Assembly (NCBI GenBank): GCA_963747535.1
Contig: CAVVFX010000026.1
Coordinates: 62,001 to 126,000, forward strand
Reading direction: 5' to 3'
Length of the DNA stretch: 64,000 nucleotides
Origin: CAVVFX01 sp963747535
GTDB lineage: Bacteria; Acidobacteriota; Terriglobia; Bryobacterales; Bryobacteraceae
In this document: piece after piece, positions 45,868-53,542 of the stretch
Layout of the letters: each line of letters opens with the position of its first letter
How positions within the stretch are numbered: the stretch's first letter is position 1
Position numbers and translations under genes: made by a program
The notes under the pieces: model-generated
Seen by the model: only the letters and a program-made list of their open reading frames with translations
Told to the model about the DNA's origin: nothing
The model's database searches: none

Positions 45868-48135
45868 GTGTCACTCACCGCCAGGTTATATGTCGCGATC
45901 ATTGTGATTCTCGGGGCGGTGGCCCTCGCCCACGGCCTGTCTTTATGGAACGCGCAGGATCTCCCCCGCTTTTACGGCTTCCTGCTGTTGGCGATACCGA
46001 CCTCCTGCCTGAAAGTGACACTTCCCGGAATCTCCGGCACTATGTCGGTGCTGTTTCTATTCCTGCTGGCCGGGGTGGTGGAACTTGGGATTGCGGAAAC
46101 GCTGGTAATTGGCACCGCTGGTGTTGTGGTGCAGTGCCTCTGGCACGCCCGGCTGCGGCCTCGGCTGACTCAGGTCGCCTTTAGCGTTGCGGACGTCGTT
46201 CTGGCAATCACCGCGGCTTACTATACCTACCAGGTGTCGTCTCTGCCGCTTCTCCATCTCAGGATTCCGCTTCGTCTGGCGATTGCCTCATCCGTCTTCT
46301 TCGTCTTCAACACTGCTCCCATCGCGGTCGTAATCGCGCTGACGGAAAAAAAGTCGATTGGGCAGGTTTGGCGGGAATGTTACCGCTGGTCCTACGCGCA
46401 TTACCTGGTCGGCGCGGCCATGGTGGGCGTGTTCATGTTCGTGAATCGCACCCTGGATTGGCAGATCTGGATCTTGATCCTGCCGGTTGTATATGTCATC
46501 CACCGCTCTTATCGTCTTTACCTGGAGCGGTTGCAAAGCGAGCGTAAGCGCGCCGAGCAGGATCGCCAGCACTCCGAAGAGGTGGCAACCCTTCACCTGC
46601 AGACGCTGGAAGCGCTAGCTTCCGCCATAGCGGCCAACGCCAAATTAGATGCAGTAATTCGGGCCCTCCCCTTGGCCACTTTGGCACTGGATCGCGACGG
46701 GAAGGTCACCAGCTGGAACCCTGCCGCGCAGCGTATTTTCGGCTGGAGCGAGGAAGAGGCGCTCGGCAGCCCCCCCCCGTTTGCGACCAGCCGGTCCAAA
46801 GCGTTCATCCAGGACGTGATTGACCGCGGCCTGCGCGGCGAAGTCGTCACGGGCCTGGAAACCACGCAAGAGCGCAAGGACAGCACCTCATTTTCAGCCG
46901 CTATCTGGACCGCGGGACTGGAAGATCGCGCCGAGGGCGTTTCCGGCATTCTGGTCATGGTGGCTGACGTCAGTGACCGCAAGCAACTGGAGGAACAGCT
47001 CCGGCTCTCCCAGAAAATGGAAGCGGTGGGCCAGCTGGCCGGCGGTATTGCGCACGACTTCAATAACCTGCTCACCGTCATCTTGGGTTACAACGAGATG
47101 GTAATTAATGACGTGCGTAACCTCCCGAATGTCCTGGACAAGGCTGGGGAAGTCCAACGCGCCGCCCAACGCGCGGCTAGCCTGACGAAACAACTACTGG
47201 CATTTAGCCGCCGCCAGATACTGCAGCCTCACGTTATCGATCTCAATGAGGTCGTGCGCAACATGGAAAAGCTTCTACGGCGGGTTATCGGCGAGGACAT
47301 TGATTTCACCGTTCGTCTGGAGCCGGCGCTCGCCCCGGTGCAGGCTGACCCTAGCCACATCGATCAGGTCATCATGAATTTGATAGTTAACGCCAGGGAC
47401 GCCATGCCCACGGGCGGCAAACTCACGGTTGAGACCGCCAACGTCAGCCTCGACGAGGAGTACGCCCAAATCCATGCCGGCATTGTCCCGGGCCCTTACG
47501 TCCAATTGGCGATCAGCGATACCGGCCACGGAATGAACGAGGCAACCCAGCGACGCATGTTTGAGCCTTTCTTTACCACCAAGGAATTGGGCAAGGGAAC
47601 TGGTTTAGGCCTCTCGATCGTGTACGGGATTGTGAAGCAAAGCGGGGGGGACATTGGGGTTCGCAGCGAAGAAGGGAAAGGGACGACTTTCACCATCTAC
47701 CTGCCGGCGATCCCGCGCGATGTCGACGTGGAGTCGACTAAGCGGCCTGCGGTGGCGCTCCGCCAGGGAACAGAGGTCATCTTGCTGGTGGAAGACGAGG
47801 CCAATGTAAGCAGGTTGGTCCGAGCCATGCTTGCCAGGCAGGGCTACACGGTCTTGGAGGCCCGAAAAGTTCATGAAGCCGTAAAGATTTGCCAAGACTA
47901 CCACAACCCGATTCATCTCCTGCTCACCGATGTGGTCATGCCGGAACAGAGCGGGCCGGAACTGGCCGAAGAGCTGGCGAAGCTGCGTCCGGAAATGAAA
48001 ACACTTTATATGTCCGGTTACGCCGATACCGCAAATGTTCGCCCTGGCGTGCTGCGGCCGAATACGGCTTTTATTCAAAAACCGTTTATCTCAGAGGAAC
48101 TCAATAAGAAAGTCCGTGATGTATTGGAAGGCTAA
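45868..48135 (+). CDS. Membrane hybrid histidine kinase with PAS and receiver domains
   Basis: 755 residues from GTG 45868, seven bases after GGGAGG. About seven membrane helices (residues 5-220), a coiled-coil linker (YLERLQSERKRAEQ), a PAS domain (about 265-375; LDRDGKVTSWNPAAQRIFGW), an H-box (QLAGGIAHDFNNLLTVI), the ATPase domain (GHGMNEATQRRMFEPFFTT, GTGLGLSIVYG) and a C-terminal receiver (LLVEDEANVSRLV; Asp in LLLTDVVMPEQSGP). The signal is not known. No separate regulator gene is beside it, so phosphate must pass to a partner elsewhere. Confidence 0.93.
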   Translation: MSLTARLYVAIIVILGAVALAHGLSLWNAQDLPRFYGFLLLAIPTSCLKVTLPGISGTMSVLFLFLLAGVVELGIAETLVIGTAGVVVQCLWHARLRPRLTQVAFSVADVVLAITAAYYTYQVSSLPLLHLRIPLRLAIASSVFFVFNTAPIAVVIALTEKKSIGQVWRECYRWSYAHYLVGAAMVGVFMFVNRTLDWQIWILILPVVYVIHRSYRLYLERLQSERKRAEQDRQHSEEVATLHLQTLEALASAIAANAKLDAVIRALPLATLALDRDGKVTSWNPAAQRIFGWSEEEALGSPPPFATSRSKAFIQDVIDRGLRGEVVTGLETTQERKDSTSFSAAIWTAGLEDRAEGVSGILVMVADVSDRKQLEEQLRLSQKMEAVGQLAGGIAHDFNNLLTVILGYNEMVINDVRNLPNVLDKAGEVQRAAQRAASLTKQLLAFSRRQILQPHVIDLNEVVRNMEKLLRRVIGEDIDFTVRLEPALAPVQADPSHIDQVIMNLIVNARDAMPTGGKLTVETANVSLDEEYAQIHAGIVPGPYVQLAISDTGHGMNEATQRRMFEPFFTTKELGKGTGLGLSIVYGIVKQSGGDIGVRSEEGKGTTFTIYLPAIPRDVDVESTKRPAVALRQGTEVILLVEDEANVSRLVRAMLARQGYTVLEARKVHEAVKICQDYHNPIHLLLTDVVMPEQSGPELAEELAKLRPEMKTLYMSGYADTANVRPGVLRPNTAFIQKPFISEELNKKVRDVLEG

Positions 48136-48473
48136 ATAATATATATATAAGTATATAGTCGACGCAGGCCGAAGGACCTACTCCACAAGGCTTGGAAACA
48201 GTTGACTCTTCGTTGTGGAGTAGGCGTTTTCGCCTGCTCTCGCGCGCTGGATAGACTTCTAGGTTGTTTGGGGAAGGGCGGCCCGTTCGCAATATACCGT
48301 GCCGCGACGTCCGGAATAGCGGCCATTTTTAGCCCACTAATCGGTTGCCCTGTTTGAGTTGTGCACGTAAGATCTTCTGCCGATCCGTGCGCGAAAGCGA
48401 GCGGGAGCGGCTCGATAAAAGCGGAGATTTCCTGCCCGATCTCACTCACTGAGGGTTTATAATTAATCGGAGA
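48136..48473. other. Intergenic region with an opposed repeat pair
   Basis: 338 bp after the hybrid kinase. An AT-only tract (48136-48152 approximately) is followed by two module B copies in opposite orientation (48164-48186 and 48215-48237). The rest, up to the ABC operon, contains no recognised feature. Confidence 0.6.
48164..48237. repeat. Inverted doublet of module B
   Basis: A minus-strand copy at 48164-48186 (GCAGGCC...ACCTACTCCAC) faces a plus-strand copy at 48215-48237 (GTGGAGTAGGCGTTTTCGCC). The pair can fold into one large stem or two separate hairpins, as seen in paired REP elements. The second copy has compensating changes: AGGCG with CGCCT instead of AGGCC with GGCCT, keeping the stem. 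Confidence 0.8.
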
Positions 48474-49355
48474 TTGCCAAAGCAGATCTTGTCGAGACGC
48501 TCGCCCACCCGAATCATCTGCCGCGGTATTGGAATTCTAATACTCTCCGGGTTGGGAGGAGCGGCTCTCGTCAGGCTCGCTCCCGGCTTTGGTGTAGATG
48601 AACAGGCACTGGACCCACGGCTATCGGTGCAAACCAGGGATGCCCTCGATCGCAGGCATGCCGGAGAACGAAATCCAGTGGTCTTCTATGCCCATTTTTT
48701 GGCTGGGCTCTTTCATGGGGAGGCCGGCCAGTCAGCCGTTTTTGGCCAGCCTGTTCGAGATCTCATTCGAGACCGCGCCGGCACTACCATCGTCGCAGTC
48801 GGCGCCGGATTGGCAGTAGGCTGGTTCGCTGCCCTTCTGTTTGGGCTGGCCGCTGCTCTAAGCCGTAGCGCCGTCGCCATATGGCCCGCCTTCGCACTCA
48901 GTGGTTCTCTGCTGAGCGTGCCGTCCGCGGTGCTCGCCATGGTTTGCCTCCTTCTGGGCTTGGCGCCCGCTATCGCCATTGCCGCCGTAATATTCCCCCG
49001 CGTGTTCCCGCATGCCTATGAACAACTCCGGGCGGGTCTTGCCGCTCCGCACGTTCTGATGGCGCGGGCCAGCGGAATATCCGGAGCGCGCCTTCTGGTT
49101 TTCTACGTAGGACCCTCAACGCTGATGCCGCTCCTGGCGCTCGCGGGAGTATCGGTGACCCTGGCTTTCGGCGCTTCTATCCCGATTGAAGCATTTTCCG
49201 ATTCACCCGGCCTGGGACAACTGGCGTGGCGGGCCGCCTTGGGCCACGATGTTCCAGTGCTCGTGACCGTCACGTTGCTATTGGCGGCCGTTACCATTTC
49301 TGTCAACGTCCTGGCCGATATCGCCATGACACATGCGAGAAACCACTCGGTATGA
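48474..49355 (+). CDS. Oligopeptide-type ABC transporter permease (DppB-like)
   Basis: 293 residues, TTG start after CGGAG. Six membrane helices; the loop before the last helices (ARASGISGARLLVFYVGPSTLMPLL) corresponds to the EAA coupling motif that touches the ATPase. The N-terminus fits the DppB/OppB type with a periplasmic segment after helix 1. The stop overlaps the next start (ATGA), first of four tightly packed genes of a peptide or nickel-type importer. Confidence 0.85.
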   Translation: MPKQILSRRSPTRIICRGIGILILSGLGGAALVRLAPGFGVDEQALDPRLSVQTRDALDRRHAGERNPVVFYAHFLAGLFHGEAGQSAVFGQPVRDLIRDRAGTTIVAVGAGLAVGWFAALLFGLAAALSRSAVAIWPAFALSGSLLSVPSAVLAMVCLLLGLAPAIAIAAVIFPRVFPHAYEQLRAGLAAPHVLMARASGISGARLLVFYVGPSTLMPLLALAGVSVTLAFGASIPIEAFSDSPGLGQLAWRAALGHDVPVLVTVTLLLAAVTISVNVLADIAMTHARNHSV

Positions 49356-50158
49356 ATGCGATCCGGGTCGTGGCGATTTCCATCCTGGTCAGCGGAGTGG
49401 TCCTGTCGGTTGGAGCGGATTTGGTCGCGCCGTACAGCTACGCAGCACAGTTTCGCGAACGAGCCAACGAGCCCCCGTCCCGGAGTTTCCTTCTGGGAAC
49501 CGACCAGTTAGGACGCGACCGGTTTTCGCGCCTTCTCTACGGCAGCCGGGTTTCCCTATTGTGCGCCCCCGCGGCCGCGCTGATTGCCACCGCGCTCGCC
49601 GCCGGTATCGGATTGGTTGCGGGCTATTTCGGCGGTTGGGCGAATGAATTCGCCGGCGGATTGACGGATTTGTTTCTTTCGCTGCCCTGGCTTTTCGTGC
49701 TGCTGACTTTGCGGTCTCTACTCCCGCTCAATCTGTCTCCATGGCCCTCGATCGCGGCCACTTTCCTGCTGTTGGCGACGGTAGGCTGGGCGTCCGGCGC
49801 CCGCATGGTCAGCGCCAGTGTTACCCGTATGCGCACGGACGCGGCAGTTCTGCAGGCGCGGGCCTACGGCTGCGGCAACGGCCGTGTGCTGTGGCTTCAT
49901 ATCTTGCCGAATCTGAAGCCGGTACTTTCAGCGCAATTTTGGATTCTGGTTCCGGTCTTTCTCCTGACCGAGGCCAATCTCGGCGCCCTCGGGCTCGGGG
50001 TCGCCGAACCCATGCCCTCGTGGGGAAATATGCTCACTGAACTGCAAGACTATCAGCGGGTCTCAGAGTCACCGTGGATCCTTGCGCCTGCGCTGTGTCT
50101 TTTTGTGATCGTCGCCAGTCTGCATTTCGCGGTGTCCGGGAGCAGCACGTGGGAATAG
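49352..50158 (+). CDS. Oligopeptide-type ABC transporter permease (DppC-like)
   Basis: 268 residues, ATG in the ATGA overlap with the preceding permease. FLLGTDQLGRDRFSRLLYGSR is the DppC/OppC N-terminal signature, and ARAYGCGNGRVLWLHILPN is the EAA loop. It pairs with the DppB-like protein to form the membrane channel. Its last codons overlap the start of the binding-protein gene by 10 bp. Confidence 0.9.
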   Translation: MNAIRVVAISILVSGVVLSVGADLVAPYSYAAQFRERANEPPSRSFLLGTDQLGRDRFSRLLYGSRVSLLCAPAAALIATALAAGIGLVAGYFGGWANEFAGGLTDLFLSLPWLFVLLTLRSLLPLNLSPWPSIAATFLLLATVGWASGARMVSASVTRMRTDAAVLQARAYGCGNGRVLWLHILPNLKPVLSAQFWILVPVFLLTEANLGALGLGVAEPMPSWGNMLTELQDYQRVSESPWILAPALCLFVIVASLHFAVSGSSTWE

Positions 50159-51777
50159 GCTTGCGATCAGGTGTACTGGCGTTGGCTGCGGTGACTTGCG
50201 TCTCGGCGCAGTCGGGAGGCGAACTACGGTTCTGCCTCCGCGCCGATCCCAAGACGTTCGATCCGCTCCTTGCCGAAGAGGAACCTTCCGACACCATTCG
50301 CTTCCTCACCGGCGGCGTCCTGATCCGCTTTAACCGTCAGTCTCAGCAACTGGAGCCCGAGTTGGCCACCGCCTGGACGGTTCGCGATCATGGGAAACGC
50401 ATCGACTTCGCGCTCCGGCCGAACGTGCGCTTCTCGGACGGCACGCCCTTCGGCCCGGCCGATGTCATAGCCGTCATGCGACGGATCATGGCTCCCGACC
50501 TGCACTCCGGGATAGCCGATTCCTTCCGTTCCGCGGGAGGAAATATTCAAGCTGAGTCCGGCGGGACGAACGAAGTTTCCATACTCTTCTCCGCGCCCGT
50601 GGCCGGACTGGAACTCCTTTTCGACGAGCTCGCCATCTCCTCGAGCCGGGCGAGTTCGCCCCAGAGTGCAGTTCTCGGACCGTTTATGCTCGCCGAGCAT
50701 AAGGGGGGACAGTACGTTCTTTTGCGGCGCAACCCGTACTACTGGAAAACGGACTCGCGCGGCAGGAAACTCCCCTACCTCGATTCGCTGCGGATCGACA
50801 TTCAAGCGAATCGCGAAACCGAGTTGCTGCGATTCCGCCGCGGAGAGCTGCAGTTGTTCGACAAACTGGAGCCGGAAGCGTATCAGCGCCTCCTGAAGGA
50901 AGCGCCATCGACCGTGCGCGACGCGGGACCTTCGCTGGATGCGGAGTTCTTCTGGTTCAACCAGACCCCGGACGCTCCTTTTCCCGCGTACAAACGGAAG
51001 TGGATGCAATCGAAACTATTCCGGCGGGCCGTTTCGGCGGCGGTTAACCGGGACGATATCGTCCGGCTGGTTTATCGCGGCTACGCTCATCCCGCCGCGG
51101 GTCCGGCATCGTCGGCGAACGCTCTCTGGTTCAATTCCAAGCTGACCCCTCAAAGGTATGATCCGCAACTGGCCCGGAAGCTCCTCCAGGAAGACGGCTT
51201 CCGGCTCGACGGTGAAGGGTTACGCGACCGCGAGGGGAATCCAGTGGAATTCTCGCTCATCACCAACGCCGGATCGAACACGCGGACGCAGATCGGAGCC
51301 ATGCTGCAGCAGGATTTGAAAAAGATTGGAATCCGTCTTAATTTCACGCCGATCGAATTCCAGTCCCTCATCGAAAGAATCACCCGAACCCAGCAATACG
51401 AGGCGTGTCTCTTGGGCCTTTCGAATACCGAGCTCGATCTTCCCAACTCTCAGATGAACCTGTGGCTGAGTTCCGGGACTCTTCACGCCTGGAACCCCAG
51501 GGAAGCAAAGCCGGCCACCCCGTGGGAGGCCGAAATCGATCGGTTGATGCAAACCGCCCATACGTCGATGGACCGCAATGTAAGGAAGGCGGCATTCGAC
51601 CGCGTACAGGAGCTAATTGCGGAACAGGCGCCGATTGTGTATCTGGTGCATCCCGACGTGCTCGTGGCCGTGTCGCCGTCAGTGCGCAATGCCGCGCCTT
51701 CGGCGTTGGCGCCGCATCTGTTCTGGAACATTGAATCGCTTTGGCTGGACGGTGCCGGGCAGCGGAGGAAAAATTAG
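50149..51777 (+). CDS. Peptide-type ABC solute-binding protein (SBP_bac_5)
   Basis: 542 residues from GTG 50149, inside the end of the permease gene. A short signal ends near CVSAQSGG, then LRFCLRADPKTFDPLLAEE starts the mature SBP_bac_5 domain; TAWTVRDHGKRIDFALRPNVRFSDG is the family signature. It captures oligopeptides or similar ligands in the periplasm. The stop (TAG 51775-51777) is directly followed, in the same frame, by the ATPase gene. Confidence 0.9.
   Translation: MGIGLRSGVLALAAVTCVSAQSGGELRFCLRADPKTFDPLLAEEEPSDTIRFLTGGVLIRFNRQSQQLEPELATAWTVRDHGKRIDFALRPNVRFSDGTPFGPADVIAVMRRIMAPDLHSGIADSFRSAGGNIQAESGGTNEVSILFSAPVAGLELLFDELAISSSRASSPQSAVLGPFMLAEHKGGQYVLLRRNPYYWKTDSRGRKLPYLDSLRIDIQANRETELLRFRRGELQLFDKLEPEAYQRLLKEAPSTVRDAGPSLDAEFFWFNQTPDAPFPAYKRKWMQSKLFRRAVSAAVNRDDIVRLVYRGYAHPAAGPASSANALWFNSKLTPQRYDPQLARKLLQEDGFRLDGEGLRDREGNPVEFSLITNAGSNTRTQIGAMLQQDLKKIGIRLNFTPIEFQSLIERITRTQQYEACLLGLSNTELDLPNSQMNLWLSSGTLHAWNPREAKPATPWEAEIDRLMQTAHTSMDRNVRKAAFDRVQELIAEQAPIVYLVHPDVLVAVSPSVRNAAPSALAPHLFWNIESLWLDGAGQRRKN
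51764..51768 (+). promoter_or_regulatory. Ribosome binding site deciding the CTG start of the ABC ATPase
   Basis: GGAGG near the end of the binding-protein gene, nine bases before CTG 51778. It is the only purine-rich site close enough to a full-length start of the ATPase domain. Confidence 0.6.
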
Positions 51778-52557
51778 CTGTCCGACCCGGTTCTTGAAAC
51801 GGATATCTCGGTCGATTATCCGCAAAAAGCGGGCGTCCTGCGGCACGCCCGCATCACCATAGGTCCGGGGGAGATTCTCGGTCTGGTGGGGCAAAGCGGG
51901 TCGGGCAAGAGTACGCTGGCGCTTGCCATCCTCGGATTATTGGGTCATACCGGCGCCGGTGTGAACGGCCGGACGATGCTTCTCGGCCGCGACTTGATGA
52001 ACTGCGGCCAAAGCCGGTTACGGGAGGTACGCGGGCGGCTCATCAGCCTCGTGCCGCAAAGTCCCCTGGCGGCCCTGAATCCCGCTCTGCGCATCGAAAC
52101 TCAGTTGCGGGAGGCTTGGCGTGCGCATTCGCGGGAGCCCTGGTCCCGCCAGAAAGAACGTGTCGCGCGGTTGCTGGAAGGCTCCGGTCTCTCGTCGCAG
52201 GAAGCGTTCCTGCGTCGCTTTCCGCGCCAACTCAGCGTAGGGCAGGCGCAACGGGTGCTGATCGTGATGGCGCTGCTGCACGGGCCCCCGCTGCTGATTG
52301 CGGACGAACCCACCAGCGCGCTGGACGTGATTACGCAGCGGGAGGTTCTCGATCTGCTGGCCGGCATCGCCACCGACCGCCGCATGAGCATGTTGTTCAT
52401 CTCGCACGATCTTCCAATCGTTGCCGCAATTTGTCACCGTCTCGCAATTTTGCACCAGGGTGAAATTGTGGAGTGCGGGACTGTAAAAGAAGTACTCTCG
52501 AACCCCCGGCATCCCTATACGCAACAGCTCATCGCCGCCGCGCCGAAATGGCTATAG
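51778..52557 (+). CDS. ABC transporter ATPase (peptide type), CTG start
   Basis: 259 residues when read from CTG 51778. The first ATG/GTG/TTG in frame (GTG 51886) lies just before Walker A and would remove the first strands (TDISVDYPQKAGVLRHARITI) that every such ATPase needs. A GGAGG at 51764-51768 sits nine bases before the CTG. Walker A GQSGSGKST, signature LSVGQ, Walker B LLIADEPTSALD and the switch histidine (FISHD) are intact. It is the only ATPase in the operon and would work as a homodimer. Confidence 0.88.
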   Translation: MSDPVLETDISVDYPQKAGVLRHARITIGPGEILGLVGQSGSGKSTLALAILGLLGHTGAGVNGRTMLLGRDLMNCGQSRLREVRGRLISLVPQSPLAALNPALRIETQLREAWRAHSREPWSRQKERVARLLEGSGLSSQEAFLRRFPRQLSVGQAQRVLIVMALLHGPPLLIADEPTSALDVITQREVLDLLAGIATDRRMSMLFISHDLPIVAAICHRLAILHQGEIVECGTVKEVLSNPRHPYTQQLIAAAPKWL

Positions 52558-52587
52558 ACTAACAGCCTGTGCCAGAAGTCAAGAATC

Positions 52588-52783
52588 ATACTACTAATAG
52601 TCTGAACTTTCGCCGGTCGCGAAGAATTGTGGAGTAGGCCCTTGGCCTGCCGTAGGGCAGACCATCGTTTTTTGTGGTCCGGGGCACCCTCTGGGTCGGC
52701 TGCGAAGCAGCCGTTCTTGCGGCTTGCCGCTTTACGGAGTAGGCCCTTTAGCCTGCGTCGACTTCTGCCACAGGCTGCTGACC
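52588..52783 (+). repeat. Composite of dispersed repeat modules E-B-C-B-D
   Basis: TACTACTAATAGTCTGAA with the AGGCCCTTGGCCT core (to 52650) is followed by module C (CAGACCATCGTTTTTTGTGG; GGCTGC-GAA-GCAGCC) and a second, shorter module B with GTCGACTTC and CAGGCTGCTG. It is the largest assembly of the family in the window and directly borders the accessory locus. Confidence 0.85.
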
Positions 52784-53096
52784 CGGGATGGACTCGCCCC
52801 CGGATTAGTGACGACTTACCGCATTTATCACGCTATTCGCGATCTTTTTTTGAGTTTCGACCGGCGGTCGTGGAGTTTATTCCCGGAATTCTGCCGGCAT
52901 GTTGCGCGTCACAGCCCGCGAAGCCCGTAACTCTATGAAAACTTGGGTAGCGGGTAACGGGAACCGAACCAGTGGCCATGGCCAACACGACGCTGCAGGT
53001 GGCTGTTGTGCCGGGGAAACGTTCGGATCTCCGGTCACGCCGGCATGCGTTCGACTTCTCGCTCATGGTATTTTTTTTGGAAGCGTTCCCGGGAGC

Positions 53097-53126
53097 TTGT
53101 AACAAATATCCCAAGCTTGGTACAGT
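53097..53126 (+). promoter_or_regulatory. Possible sigma-70-type promoter of the accessory operon
   Basis: TTGTAA (53097-53102) and TACAGT (53121-53126) are separated by 18 bases and lie just before the small winged-helix gene, in a locally AT-richer stretch. The match is only moderate. Confidence 0.3.
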
Positions 53127-53152
53127 GGGAGCATTGGGGCAAATCCCGTCTG

Positions 53153-53542
53153 ATGGCGGCCTATATCGAAGGTTTAATGGAGCAATCCAATGCTCTTGCG
53201 GCCAGGTTGAGTGCCGGGGGTATTAACTGGGAACGGATGGCCGCGGAATTAGTTGACGGCATGCTACTGGCGCCGAATTTTGAACACAGCATTCTCGACA
53301 AGTTGAAGGGAAAGCCAGGAGGCCTTTCTTTGATAGAGGTACGGGTTTCCCTGGGAGCGCAAAAAGGGAAGGCGAAAGCCGAATTCGATCAGGCCGTTCT
53401 GTCCCTTTACAAAGATAGACGCGTTTATCTTGACCGGCACGACCATCCATTGCGGCTGAGCGATGCCGAGCGCCGGGACCTCGTCTTCGACGGAGCAGGG
53501 AGCTACTATGTCGGAATCACCTTGCGGGGTGATTTTGACTAA
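53153..53542 (+). CDS. Small winged-helix-like protein, first gene of the AAA/FtsK operon
   Basis: 129 residues from ATG 53153; the open frame reaches back to 53006 but the extra residues look non-coding. Residues about 55-125 (LSLIEVRVSLGAQKGKAKAE, then FDQAVLSLYKDRRVYLDRHD, ending YYVGITLR) have the helix-helix-wing pattern of a winged-helix domain. No family name can be given with certainty. The gene overlaps the AAA+ ATPase gene by 35 bp. It could recognise DNA or bridge the two motor proteins. Confidence 0.7.
   Translation: MAAYIEGLMEQSNALAARLSAGGINWERMAAELVDGMLLAPNFEHSILDKLKGKPGGLSLIEVRVSLGAQKGKAKAEFDQAVLSLYKDRRVYLDRHDHPLRLSDAERRDLVFDGAGSYYVGITLRGDFD

Larger units (their letters stand above)
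52558..53152. other. Repeat-rich gap before the accessory locus
   Basis: About 600 bp. The first 230 bp are dispersed repeats (E-B at 52588-52650, C at 52652-52722, B-D at 52735-52783). From about 52785 to 53096 no feature is recognised. A possible promoter for the next operon lies at 53097-53126. Confidence 0.6.

Noticed and set aside
51775..51780. Stop-codon read-through making a binding-protein/ATPase fusion
   Set aside because: A well-spaced ribosome site before CTG 51778 explains separate translation, and an exported binding protein fused to a cytosolic ATPase would not make sense.
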